A DNA stretch of 64,000 nt, taken from assembly GCA_002451215.1 (NCBI GenBank), contig DKBM01000048.1:41453-105452 (forward strand). The letters are read 5' to 3'. Below are positions 7,501 to 16,180 of the stretch, piece by piece. The notes under the pieces were generated by a model. The model had not been told where the DNA came from and ran no database searches. It saw only the letters and a program-made list of their open reading frames with translations. This DNA is from SM1-46 sp002451215 (lineage in GTDB: Bacteria; Pseudomonadota; Gammaproteobacteria; Acidiferrobacterales; Sulfurifustaceae). The translations under genes were made by a program, and so were the position numbers. Within the stretch, counting starts at the first letter, position 1. Each line of letters starts with the position of its first letter.

Positions 7501-8802
7501 TCAGGCCTGCGTCACGAGTGGTGTGGGCGTGTCGCGGATTGTGCGGTAGGCCTGATAGTTCCAGGAAAATGCCAGGCCGGTGCTGAACAGACTGCGCGTA
7601 TTCCTGAAAGTCCGCAGACCGCGAACCAGGGATGACCTGAATGACGACACTTCCGCGTAGGCCTTGAGCAGGCCCTCATAGGCTTCATTCGGAGTGAAGT
7701 TCTTCATCTGGAACACCGGCTCGACGATGTTGTAGTGCTTCCAGTCGCTCGGGTAATTGGTCAGCAGCAGCCGGTCCTCAGCCACCATTTGCCGATAGAA
7801 CGCCGTGCCGGGCAGCGGTGTCTCGAGCGTCATCTGAATGGCATCGATTTCGCTTTCCAGCGCAAAGTCCACGGTGCGTCGGAAGACGTCCCTGTCCTGG
7901 GTATCGGTGCCGAAAATAAAGCAGCCGACGATGGCAATGCCGTGATCATGGATCTTCCTGATCGCATCTCGGAAATTGCGCGTCGAGGGCCGCAGATTCA
8001 CGGGCTTGTGCATTGCGTTGAGCGCCACGGCGTCAATCGATTCGAAGCCAATCAATAGCGCCCGGCAACCGCTCTTGCGAGCGGATGCGAGCAAGTCCTC
8101 ATGCTCGACGATATTGAGGCAGGTCTGTGCGCCCCACTCCTTGCCGCTGCCCTGCAACCGGTCAAACAGCTCCTTGGCACGGCGAATGTACTTGCGCCCG
8201 GAGCCAACGATATTGTCGTCCACGATGAAAATCCGCTTCGATTTGATCGAGTTGATCTCGTCAATGACGTTGTCGATATTGCGAAGCCGGTAGCGTGGGC
8301 CGTTGAAGGCTGTCACCGAGCAGAAGTTGCAGTTGATCGGACAGCCACGCCCGGTTTGCACAGTCTCGACGAAATACTTGCCCCGCAGCAGATCGCGACG
8401 CGGCGCCGGCAGGTTGTCGATCTCCGGCAGGCCACATACCTGATAGAGCTTCTGCAGTTTTCCATTCTCGAAATCCTCGAGCACCTGAGGCCAGATGTTC
8501 TCGCCCTCGCCCGCCACCACGGCGTCTGCATAGCGTTGCGCCTCTTCCGGCATGTAGGACACGTGAATCCCGCCCATCACTACCGGCACGCCGCGTTCGC
8601 GAAAACGAGTGGCAATTTCGTAAGCGCGCGGGGCAAGTGGCGTCATACAGGTGATGCCAACCAGATCTGCCGGTGTGTCGTAGTCGAGCTCCTCGACCGC
8701 TTCGTCGACGATCCGCACATCGTAGTGCTCAGGTGTGTAGCGCGCGATCATGGCGAGATTCAGCGGCGGAATGGCCAGCACCTTGATGTTGGAATGCAGG
8801 CT
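7501..8802 (-). CDS. B12-binding domain radical SAM protein (5' end lost at assembly gap)
   Basis: About 433 residues visible. The N-terminal part (about 1-130) resembles a B12-binding Rossmann domain (IPPLNLAMIARYTPEHYDVRIVDEAVEEL, DLVGITCMTPLAPRAYEIATRF, VVMGGIHVSYMPEEA). It is followed by a radical SAM core with the iron-sulfur motif GRGCPINCNFCSV (CxxxCxxC) and a long C-terminal region. The beginning runs into 'nn' at 8803-8804. The true start is unresolved: the frame beyond the gap has no convincing ATG before the upstream permease gene. Reactions of this class include methylations and ring formations; the substrate is unknown. It is the last gene on the strand of the ABC efflux operon. 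Confidence 0.8.
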   Translation of the reverse strand, partial: SLHSNIKVLAIPPLNLAMIARYTPEHYDVRIVDEAVEELDYDTPADLVGITCMTPLAPRAYEIATRFRERGVPVVMGGIHVSYMPEEAQRYADAVVAGEGENIWPQVLEDFENGKLQKLYQVCGLPEIDNLPAPRRDLLRGKYFVETVQTGRGCPINCNFCSVTAFNGPRYRLRNIDNVIDEINSIKSKRIFIVDDNIVGSGRKYIRRAKELFDRLQGSGKEWGAQTCLNIVEHEDLLASARKSGCRALLIGFESIDAVALNAMHKPVNLRPSTRNFRDAIRKIHDHGIAIVGCFIFGTDTQDRDVFRRTVDFALESEIDAIQMTLETPLPGTAFYRQMVAEDRLLLTNYPSDWKHYNIVEPVFQMKNFTPNEAYEGLLKAYAEVSSFRSSLVRGLRTFRNTRSLFSTGLAFSWNYQAYRTIRDTPTPLVTQA

Positions 8803-8804
8803 NN
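8803..8804. other. assembly gap (nn) at the 5' end of the radical SAM gene
   Basis: Two undetermined bases where the radical SAM reading frame is lost. The 47 bp between the gap and the upstream permease stop contain no credible start codon in the frame that would join, so some sequence is probably missing. Confidence 0.85.
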
Positions 8805-8851
8805 GCCCGCGGGAACCCAGCGACGGTCGGGGAAACGGCTGCCGAACGCCT

Positions 8852-9955
8852 CTATTGAAGCGTGGTACGAAAGCGTCGAAAACTCACCATTATCAACAGC
8901 GCTGCCATTCCAATAAGTATCACCACATGCGCAAGGACAAAACTCCCCTCGCCCCCCTTGAGCATGATATTGCGCAGCAAGGCAAGATAGTGCGCGAGCG
9001 GATCCACATACGACGCCCACATCATGGGTGCCGGCATGTTCTCGATCGGAAACATAAGACCAGAAAGCAGGATCGCGGGAAACAGAAACAGGAACCCTCC
9101 CATCGTCGACTGTTGCTGGTTGCTGGCAATCGTCGAGATCAAGGTCCCGATCGCCACCGTCGTGCATACAAAGGCCACGGAGGCCACTAGCAGTACCGCG
9201 AGAGAGCCCCGCATCGGCACGCCGAAGCCAAACACCGCGACTGCCAGAACCAGCGGTATCTGGATAATTCCAAGCACGAGATAGGGAATAGTCTTTCCCA
9301 AAATGACCTCGGTGGCGGACACCGGTGCCGAGATCAACATCTCGAACGTGCCAACCTCCTTCTCTCGGGTCAGCGACATGCCAGTCAGGATAATCGTCGT
9401 GATGGACAACAGCATACACATCACGCCCGGTACCATGAAGAACGCCGTCTCCAGCGTCGGGTTGTACAGTACCCGGACCTCGAAACTGATCGGAAATTCT
9501 GGTCGCTTGATATGCAGGTCGTCCTCGATCACCGCATTGGAAATGTTGCGGACGTACTGCTCGACCGCTTGCGCCTCGAGCACGTTCATCGAATTGACCA
9601 GCAACTGCAGGTCCCCGGCGCCGCGCGCGACCGCGCGCGACAGGCCTCCGGGCGGCGACACGAGCGCCGCATCCGCTTTACCGCTGCGGACAAGCTCAAA
9701 TGGATCAGCATTGTGATCGCCTGACGCCGAGCGAAACCACTGGCTCTCGACGCTTCGATCGTAGATCCTCCGCAGCAGGTAGTCGTTCGAGTCGGGCTGT
9801 GCCCAGAGATCGACGTTCTTGATGTCCGTCGAGAGTGCGAGCCCGAACAGCGTCAGCTGAATCATTGGCGTGATGAACAGCAGAATCCTCATCCGCGGAT
9901 CGCGCAGCGCCTGCTTAAACTCCTTGCGCAAAAAGGCACGCAGAGTTCGCATCAT
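8852..9955 (-). CDS. ABC-2 type permease (YhhJ/YbhR-like), second of pair
   Basis: 367 aa. An N-terminal helix (RILLFITPMIQLTLFGLAL) is followed by a large extracytoplasmic segment (about 45-175), then five more hydrophobic helices, with SLTREKEVGTFEMLISAPVSATEVILGKTIPY in the coupling region, as in ABC2_membrane_3 permeases. The chosen ATG at 9955 overlaps the stop of the preceding permease in an ATGATG arrangement (TGA at 9954-9952), the usual translational coupling. Together with the other permease it should form the membrane dimer of a drug or macromolecule exporter. Confidence 0.88.
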   Translation of the reverse strand: MMRTLRAFLRKEFKQALRDPRMRILLFITPMIQLTLFGLALSTDIKNVDLWAQPDSNDYLLRRIYDRSVESQWFRSASGDHNADPFELVRSGKADAALVSPPGGLSRAVARGAGDLQLLVNSMNVLEAQAVEQYVRNISNAVIEDDLHIKRPEFPISFEVRVLYNPTLETAFFMVPGVMCMLLSITTIILTGMSLTREKEVGTFEMLISAPVSATEVILGKTIPYLVLGIIQIPLVLAVAVFGFGVPMRGSLAVLLVASVAFVCTTVAIGTLISTIASNQQQSTMGGFLFLFPAILLSGLMFPIENMPAPMMWASYVDPLAHYLALLRNIMLKGGEGSFVLAHVVILIGMAALLIMVSFRRFRTTLQ

Positions 9956-11067
9956 GGTTCCAGATCCTTCTTGAACTTTCGTGCGGCGATCGCAATGATG
10001 ATGACGCACAAAACGCCAAGGGCCAGGAAGGCAATACCCATTTCGACGAGGGTCGAACCCTTCAGATAGGAGTCACGCGCAATGGTCATAAACCAGCGGG
10101 CCGGAAGCACCATCGTCAGATAGCGGAAGAACACCGGCATACTCGCAATCGGGAAAATGAAGCCCGAGAGCAGAAAGGCCGGAATCATCCCTGCCATCAT
10201 CGCGAGCTGCATCGCAATCTGCTGGCGGCGCGTCAGCACCGAAATCAGCAGCCCAAGCGCGAGGTAGGTGGCGAGAAACAGAATGCCGCCGAGCACGAAC
10301 AACACGTGGCTGCCGCGAAACGGCAATGCGAAGACAGTTCGCGAAATGACATACACAAACGCCAGCCCCACCAGCCCAAGCACGGCGTACGGGGCAAGCT
10401 TGCCGACAATGATTTCAAGTGGCTCGGCCGGGGTCGAGAGCAGCAACTCCATCGACCCGTTCTCCCATTCGCGTGCCACCGTAAGCGCAGTAAGCAACAC
10501 GGCCAGGATCGCGAGGACCGCTACGGCGAGGCCCGGGATGACGAACCAGCGGCTGTTCAGTTCCGGGTTGAAAAGAAAACGCGTGTGGATCTCGATCGGC
10601 TTGGGTGGATCGAAGTCGGCGATCTGGCGTGAGGCGATCGCTTCGATCGAGGCAACGTAACCCAGAATCGGGCCAACGGTCGAGTTGTCAGAGCCGTCCA
10701 GTAACAGCTGCGCCTTGGCTACCCCGCCCGATAGCAGGTTCTTTTGAAATCCGCCGGGGATGACAAGCGCCGCGCGGCTGCGATCGCCCTCAATTGCCTG
10801 CTGCGCGGCCGCCGGCGAAACCACGGGATCAACAAGAAAATATCCCGAGCTCCCGAACGTATCGATGACGCGGCGTGAAGTCTGGGTCTTGTCCGCGTCA
10901 TGCACGGCCAGCGGCACGTTCTTGACGTTGAACTCGATCGCGAACCCGAACGTGAACACCATGAAAACAGGCAATCCGAGCGCCAGCGTCAGGGTGAATC
11001 GATCGCGCAGCACGTGGTACATCTCCTTCTGCGCAATCGCCGCCGCCCGGCTCCAGCGAAAGCTCAT
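9952..11067 (-). CDS. ABC-2 type permease (YhhJ/YbhS-like), first of pair
   Basis: 371 aa with the same architecture as its downstream neighbour: helix 1 (FTLTLALGLPVFMVFTFGFAIEF), a periplasmic domain (NVKNVPLAVHDADKTQTSRRVID...), then a five-helix block with the coupling element VAREWENGSMELLLSTPAEPLEIIVGKLAPY. The start overlaps the stop of the ATPase gene by 4 bp. The two permeases are paralogous, as in YbhS/YbhR. Confidence 0.9.
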   Translation of the reverse strand: MSFRWSRAAAIAQKEMYHVLRDRFTLTLALGLPVFMVFTFGFAIEFNVKNVPLAVHDADKTQTSRRVIDTFGSSGYFLVDPVVSPAAAQQAIEGDRSRAALVIPGGFQKNLLSGGVAKAQLLLDGSDNSTVGPILGYVASIEAIASRQIADFDPPKPIEIHTRFLFNPELNSRWFVIPGLAVAVLAILAVLLTALTVAREWENGSMELLLSTPAEPLEIIVGKLAPYAVLGLVGLAFVYVISRTVFALPFRGSHVLFVLGGILFLATYLALGLLISVLTRRQQIAMQLAMMAGMIPAFLLSGFIFPIASMPVFFRYLTMVLPARWFMTIARDSYLKGSTLVEMGIAFLALGVLCVIIIAIAARKFKKDLEP

Positions 11068-11987
11068 CGGTGCTCCCCTTCGACGGTCCGGATGAACACG
11101 TCCTCAAGCGTCGGCGAAATCGCCTGAACACGGAACCGCGAGGCCAGCTCGCGCCGCAAATTCTCTCCACCGACGGTCTTGCGCAGCGCCACGTGAAAAC
11201 GCATGCCATAGGGCTCGAAGAAGGCCACGTCCGGGTGGTCTCGCAACCCATCCATGTCTCCGTAGTGCACTGGCGCAATGGCCTCGAGCTCAAAGAGCTG
11301 GTCCGGGAAAACCTCGGCCTTCAGCCGCGCCGGGGTGTCGAGTGCAACTATCTGTCCGGCACGCATCAGCGCGATTCTGTCGCACTGCTCGGCCTCGTCC
11401 ATGTAGTGCGTAGTCACGAAGATCGTCTTGCCCTGCCGGGCAAGATCGCGAATCAGCGCCCAAAACCGCGAACGCGCGGCCGGCGTGACGCCGGCTGTGG
11501 GCTCATCGAGAAAGACGACTTCCGGGTCGTGCAGGATGGATGCGGCAAGCGCCACCTGCTGCTTGATGCCCCCGGGGAGATCGCGAATCAATGCATTCAG
11601 AGGGCGCTGAAAAGTGATAAACGCCAGTATTGAATCGCGGCGTTTCGCATAGACGGCCGGATCGAGCTTGCGCAGCCCGGCGATGAACGAGAGGTTCTCC
11701 TCGACGGTCAGATCGTCATACAAGGTGAATTTCTGCGACATGTAGCCCACGCGGGCCTTGATTGCCATTTCTCCCGCATCCAGCGCGACCCCCGCCACGG
11801 ACCCATTCCCGGCGCTCGGGCGCAGCAGGCCGCACAACACCCGAATGGTCGTCGTCTTGCCCGCCCCGTTCGCGCCGAGAAACCCGAACACCTCACCCCG
11901 CCGCACGGCGAAGCTGATATTGTTGACCGCGGTGAAGTCGCCGAACCTCACGGAAAGATTCTGCACTTCGACCGCGCTGTCCTTCAT
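11064..11987 (-). CDS. ABC transporter ATP-binding protein
   Basis: 307 aa from the ATG at 11987, which overlaps the TGA of the upstream ATPase (ATGA). Walker A GANGAGKTTT (about 41-50), Q-loop VGYMSQKFTLYDDLTV, a signature written LPGGIKQQ instead of LSGGxxQ, Walker B VVFLDEPTAG and the H-loop TTHYMDEAE are visible. A C-terminal ~75 residue extension follows (EVFPDQLFELEAIAP... LEDVFIRT), typical of DrrA/YbhF-like subunits. In YbhF/RbbA two ATPase domains are fused; here they are separate genes. Confidence 0.92.
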   Translation of the reverse strand: MKDSAVEVQNLSVRFGDFTAVNNISFAVRRGEVFGFLGANGAGKTTTIRVLCGLLRPSAGNGSVAGVALDAGEMAIKARVGYMSQKFTLYDDLTVEENLSFIAGLRKLDPAVYAKRRDSILAFITFQRPLNALIRDLPGGIKQQVALAASILHDPEVVFLDEPTAGVTPAARSRFWALIRDLARQGKTIFVTTHYMDEAEQCDRIALMRAGQIVALDTPARLKAEVFPDQLFELEAIAPVHYGDMDGLRDHPDVAFFEPYGMRFHVALRKTVGGENLRRELASRFRVQAISPTLEDVFIRTVEGEHR

Positions 11988-12718
11988 GACGCCACCTCGT
12001 CCTGGCGCAGGAAGAGCTGATCGAACGACGATACGTGCGCCTGCGCGAGCAGCTCGCGTGGCTCCCCTTCCGCGACCGTCTTGCCGCGCGCCATGAGATG
12101 CACGACCGAACAACGTTCGGCCTCATCCATATAGGCCGTCGTGATGATGATCAAGATTCCGCGGTCCGCCAGGCGGTAGAGCAGATCCCAGAACTCGCGA
12201 CGGCTGATCGGATCGACGCCATTGGTGGGCTCGTCGAGCAGCATGACCTCGGGCGAGCGCAGCAGCGCGCACATGAGGCCAAGCTTCTTGTACATGCCGC
12301 CGGAGAGCTTGCCCGCGGCTCGCTCCACGAACGGCCCGAGTTGGGTAATCTCGAGCAGCTCCTGGCGCCGGGCCCGGTACTCTGCCGCGTCAATCCCATA
12401 GAGTTTCCGGAAGAACTCCAGATGCTCGTCGATCGACAGATCGGCATAGAGACTCTGCGTCTGGGGCATATAGGCCACGCTCGCCCGAATCTCCTCGAAC
12501 CGCAGCGGCACGCCGTCCCGGTAGAACCCGACACTGCCCGCATCGGGGGTGAGCAAACCAAGCACCGTCCGCATGAGCGTGGTCTTGCCCGCACCCTCGG
12601 GACCGATGACTCCGTGCATCCGGCCGCGTTCGAACTGCAGTGAAACGCCGGCCAGTGCTTGTGTCGTCCCGAGCTTCTTGTGCACCTCATGAACGCGGAT
12701 CGCGATGGAAGTGGCCAC
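11984..12718 (-). CDS. ABC transporter ATP-binding protein
   Basis: 244 aa. Walker A GPEGAGKTTL (about 40-49), Q-loop VAYMPQTQSLYADLSIDEHLEFF, signature LSGGMYKKLG, Walker B VMLLDEPTNGVD, H-loop TTAYMDEAE. The H-loop reads TTAYMD in place of TTHYMD: the switch histidine is replaced by Ala, so this NBD may be degenerate, while the partner ATPase retains His. It starts 6 bp after the HlyD adaptor stop. Confidence 0.9.
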   Translation of the reverse strand: MATSIAIRVHEVHKKLGTTQALAGVSLQFERGRMHGVIGPEGAGKTTLMRTVLGLLTPDAGSVGFYRDGVPLRFEEIRASVAYMPQTQSLYADLSIDEHLEFFRKLYGIDAAEYRARRQELLEITQLGPFVERAAGKLSGGMYKKLGLMCALLRSPEVMLLDEPTNGVDPISRREFWDLLYRLADRGILIIITTAYMDEAERCSVVHLMARGKTVAEGEPRELLAQAHVSSFDQLFLRQDEVAS

Positions 12719-12724
12719 CGTCCA

Positions 12725-13465
12725 TCACTCCGGCAGCGCTACTTCGATCGTCATCCCGGGCTTGAGAATCTCTTCGCCGTTGGCATCGTTGAAGCTGATC
12801 TTGACGCCGAAGACCAGCCGCTCGCGCTCCGCGCGCGTCTGCACGTTCTTCGGTGTGAACTCGGCCTCGTCATTGATCTTCAGGATCACGCCCTCGAACC
12901 TGCGGTCGCCGAGCTCCGGGAGATAGCCGGCGAGCTTCATTCCCGGCGAGAGCTTGGCAACCAGCGGTTGCGGGACATAAATGTACGCCCAGATGTCTCG
13001 CACGTTCGCCACCGTGAGAATCTTCATGCCTGGCATCATCCACTCGCCGGGTTCGTGGTAGCGACTTAAAACCTTACCGTCGATCGGCGACGCGATCGTG
13101 CACCACTTGAGCCGCGTCTCGGTGTCCTCCTTCTGGTTGCGCGCCTGATCAAGCTTCTCCTGGCTAACCGAGCCGATCTTCGCGAGCTGCACGTCGCGCG
13201 CGTAATTCTCGCGCGCCAGTCGGGCCGCGATCTTGTAGTCCTCGCAACCGAGCACCACGAGGGTGTCGCCGGTGCTCACGCGATCGCCCTCCCGCACCCG
13301 CACCTCATCGATCGCCGCGGCGAGGCGCGCCGACAGGTCCACCTTGGTGGCCTCCAGCGTGCCGGCATATCGAAACGGCCGTTCGAACAGCAGGTAGGCC
13401 GCGAGAACCGCGGCGGCGACCAGCGCCAGAGCGACCAGAAGCAATGACTTGGGAGGACGTTTCAT
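12725..13465 (-). CDS. HlyD/YbhG-type periplasmic adaptor (membrane fusion protein)
   Basis: 246 aa. An N-terminal membrane anchor (SLLLVALALVAAAVLAAYLLF) is followed by the first half of a lipoyl domain (GTLEATKVDLSARLAAAIDEVRVREGDRVSTGDTL), a short alpha-helical hairpin (about 70-115), the second lipoyl half (TIASPIDGKVLSRYHEPGEW), and a beta-barrel/membrane-proximal part. It is shorter than most HlyD proteins because the helical hairpin is short. It should link the ABC permeases to the outer-membrane factor encoded 12 bp upstream. Confidence 0.88.
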   Translation of the reverse strand: MKRPPKSLLLVALALVAAAVLAAYLLFERPFRYAGTLEATKVDLSARLAAAIDEVRVREGDRVSTGDTLVVLGCEDYKIAARLARENYARDVQLAKIGSVSQEKLDQARNQKEDTETRLKWCTIASPIDGKVLSRYHEPGEWMMPGMKILTVANVRDIWAYIYVPQPLVAKLSPGMKLAGYLPELGDRRFEGVILKINDEAEFTPKNVQTRAERERLVFGVKISFNDANGEEILKPGMTIEVALPE

Positions 13466-13477
13466 GGCAATTCCGCC

Positions 13478-14971
13478 TTAGGGTTTGTCCTGATCTGACA
13501 CGGCGTGCGAACGGATCGGCTCGTGCCACCAGCCTCCGCCCAGCGCCTGAAATAACGCAGCGCTGTCGGCAAAGCGTGCCGCCTGCGCCTGCACCCGTCC
13601 GATCTTCGCCTGCTGAAACTGGCGCTGCGCTGTGAGCAGGGCCAGATACGTGGCGGCCCCCAGCTCGTACTGCTTCTGCGTCAGGTCCAACGCCTCGCGC
13701 GCCGCCGTGGCTGCTTCGCTCTGGGCCTGGAGCGTCTGCGCATCCAGCTCGAGTGCGCGCAGCGTATCGGCCACATTCTGGAACGCACGCAGCACCACTT
13801 CGCGGTACTGGGCCGCCGCTTGGTCGTAGGCGGCAATTGCCGCGCGTCGCTGCGCCGTCAGCTGCCCACCGCGAAACAGCGGTTGCGCGAGCCCAACGCC
13901 AAAACTCCAGACCGATGTCCCGGCGGTGAACCAGTCGCCGGATACGTTCGTCAGTGAGCCATAGCTCCCAGTCAGCGTGAGCTGCGGATAAAGATTTGCG
14001 GTCGCCACGCCGACCTTCGCGCTGGCGCGATGCAGCAACTCCTCGGCCGCGCGGATATCGGGGCGATCGCGTACCAGCGCGGAGGGCAAACTCACCGGGA
14101 GTTCCTGCGGCAACTCAAGCGCGGCGAGCGTGAACTCCGGCATCTGTGCCTCGCCCGGAAGCTTACCGACGAACACCGAAAGCAGGTGACGCGTGCGCGC
14201 CAGATCCTTCTCAATCGCCGGAAGACCTGCGCGCGTCTGCGCAACCTGACTGCGCTGCGTGAGCACGTCGCTCCTCGCAGCGCCGCCCAGCGCGACCTGG
14301 CGCTCAACGATGGCAAGTTGCTTTTCCTCCGCCGCGAGGATTTCCTGTGTGGCCTCGAGCTGTGCGCGCAGCGCGGCATCGCGAATCGCGGTGGTCACGA
14401 CGTTTGCGGTGAGTGCCACGTACGCGGCCTGGAGCTGGAATTGCTGGTAATCGGCCTCGCTCTGCAACGCCTCAAACTCGCGTCGCGCGCCGCCGAACAG
14501 ATCGAAGTAGTAGCCAATGCTGACCGAGGCGTTATAGAGGTTAAACTCCACCGGCGGGATCTGCGGCATGCCAATCGCCGCGGGTGAAAATCGCTGGCGC
14601 CCGGCACTGCCCTTGGCATCGAACTGTGGCGAAAACAGCGCGCCGCGCGCGGCGCGCAGATTCTCCTCCGCCACGCGCAGCGTCGCCTGCGCGGAGGCGA
14701 GCGTTGGGCTATCGGCCAACGCCTGGCGTATCAGCTGGTCGAGTGCCGGCGAACGGAACAGGATCCACCACTGCGCCGGCACTTCCTCACCGGCGACGAG
14801 ACGCTGCGCCGCGCCACCCGGACCCGGCGCGGACGCGGTCTCTCCCGCAACTGGCGTTGGCGTGTAGCTTTCAACCTGCGGAGCGTCCGGCTCCTGAAAG
14901 TCGGGCCCGACCGCACATCCACCCATTACCAGCGCGAATAGCGTGAAAACTATTGGAGTTTGCGGACGCAC
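13478..14971 (-). CDS. NodT/OprM-type outer-membrane efflux lipoprotein
   Basis: 497 aa. A lipoprotein signal peptide (IVFTLFALVMGGC) is followed by AVGPDFQEPDAPQ, the hallmark start of NodT-family factors, and two OEP repeats with long helices (about 75-270 and 285-475). It forms the trimeric outer-membrane channel of the tripartite system whose adaptor, ATPases and permeases follow on the same strand. The start appears to be GTG. First gene of a six- or seven-gene operon; no regulator gene is adjacent. Confidence 0.9.
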   Translation of the reverse strand: MRPQTPIVFTLFALVMGGCAVGPDFQEPDAPQVESYTPTPVAGETASAPGPGGAAQRLVAGEEVPAQWWILFRSPALDQLIRQALADSPTLASAQATLRVAEENLRAARGALFSPQFDAKGSAGRQRFSPAAIGMPQIPPVEFNLYNASVSIGYYFDLFGGARREFEALQSEADYQQFQLQAAYVALTANVVTTAIRDAALRAQLEATQEILAAEEKQLAIVERQVALGGAARSDVLTQRSQVAQTRAGLPAIEKDLARTRHLLSVFVGKLPGEAQMPEFTLAALELPQELPVSLPSALVRDRPDIRAAEELLHRASAKVGVATANLYPQLTLTGSYGSLTNVSGDWFTAGTSVWSFGVGLAQPLFRGGQLTAQRRAAIAAYDQAAAQYREVVLRAFQNVADTLRALELDAQTLQAQSEAATAAREALDLTQKQYELGAATYLALLTAQRQFQQAKIGRVQAQAARFADSAALFQALGGGWWHEPIRSHAVSDQDKP

Positions 14972-15360
14972 GCGGTCTCTATCATAGCGCGCACGCGTTG
15001 CCCCATTCTACGAGTCTTGCGTCGGAAGCTTACGCGGGCTGGCGGCGATGTTGCCGCTCTCAATCGCGTGGTTTGCGGTGACACGCGTATCACCAGGGTA
15101 CGGACAGCCGCGTGAAGGGAAGAACCGCTCGCCCGCACACGCCGGGACCAGGTGTGGCTCCGCACTGCGGACATCAATGCCACGTGGTGCCGTCCTGCCG
15201 AGGACGGTGGCAAGCTGCTGTTCCCGAAGAAGAGCGTCGGCGAGTACGGCGCCGCCGGCAACTCTGGGACAGCAAGCGCAACCGCATCGCCGTGCACAGC
15301 CGAATTCCCTGAGCCCGATCCGGACCCAGGGATACCAATCGGCTTGGCCCGACGCGATCC
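14972..15360. other. 389-bp gene-free stretch between the efflux operon and an OMP gene
   Basis: No credible gene. Short open frames on the plus strand (about 15048-15371) are arginine/proline-rich shadows without ribosome sites or recognisable domains. The promoter of the efflux operon (minus strand) must lie here, but no clear -35/-10 or operator can be named. Confidence 0.5.
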
Positions 15361-15915
15361 CTAGAAGGTAAAGGTGGCTATCGCCGAATACATTAGCAGG
15401 CTTTTCCCGACCTCCTTGTCGGTGTCGAGGTAGTCGGCCTGCAATCGCACCCCGACGTACGGCACCCGAAAGCCGATACCTAATCCATACATCGGATTCG
15501 TGCTGTCGTTCTTGGTCGTGGTGCCACTGACCGTCGATTCAAAGCTCAGCTTGGCAGCACCCGCCTTGGCATAAAAATCGATCGGGCCGATCGGCAGGAT
15601 CGCCAGGAGATTGGCTGCGAACGCCGATGCATCGGCTTGCGCATTGATTGCGCTGTTTTTGGGCTTGAAGTCACCGAAGTCGGTGTATTGACCCTCGATC
15701 GCAAAATCGAATAGTGGAACCACGCCAATGCGATATCCCACCAGTCCGGAATAGAAAACGTTCGAGTCCATATCGACCTGCGCCGTGGTGGCATCGGCAA
15801 TGGCACCCCTGCCTGCCCCGACACCGACATACAACCCGGCACCGGCCGCGTGCGCCGTACTGGCCAACAACAACAGTGCCGCACCGACGGCGGCCGAATA
15901 CACTCTCTTGTTCAT
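15361..15915 (-). CDS. small outer-membrane beta-barrel protein
   Basis: 184 aa. A Sec signal peptide with an AHA-type cleavage site (SAAVGAALLLLASTAHA) precedes alternating beta-strand segments (GLYVGVGAGRG, VFYSGLVGYRIG, DFAIEGQYTDFGDF, YGLGIGFRVPYVGVRLQADYLD) and a terminal aromatic residue (ATFTF), the signal recognised by the Bam machinery. Probably an eight-stranded OmpA/OmpW-like barrel. Monocistronic; function not known. Confidence 0.8.
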   Translation of the reverse strand: MNKRVYSAAVGAALLLLASTAHAAGAGLYVGVGAGRGAIADATTAQVDMDSNVFYSGLVGYRIGVVPLFDFAIEGQYTDFGDFKPKNSAINAQADASAFAANLLAILPIGPIDFYAKAGAAKLSFESTVSGTTTKNDSTNPMYGLGIGFRVPYVGVRLQADYLDTDKEVGKSLLMYSAIATFTF

Positions 15916-16180
15916 CTTTACACTACTCCTGTGACAGCGGTTGAGAATCCGCTGCCGAGTCTAGCTGCGAACCGCCGGAGACGCCCAACCCGGCAGTTTG
16001 CGGCCTGACAACCGGCAGATCGCAGCGGTTACGCGGCGGCCTGCGAATAAGGGCGGTACACCCGTTCACGGCAAACATCCCCCTAAAACACGAATTGCCC
16101 GCCAAGGCCGAGGCGGCGTGCCATAAACTGGTCTCTGTCTCAAAGCAGCCGACCGGCTACACCGGCGGCCAGGTCACTCG

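Noticed and set aside
15048..15371. Short plus-strand frames in the gap between the efflux operon and the OMP gene, considered as a gene remnant
   Set aside because: No frame keeps a family-like pattern, no ribosome site, and the composition is that of random GC-rich sequence.
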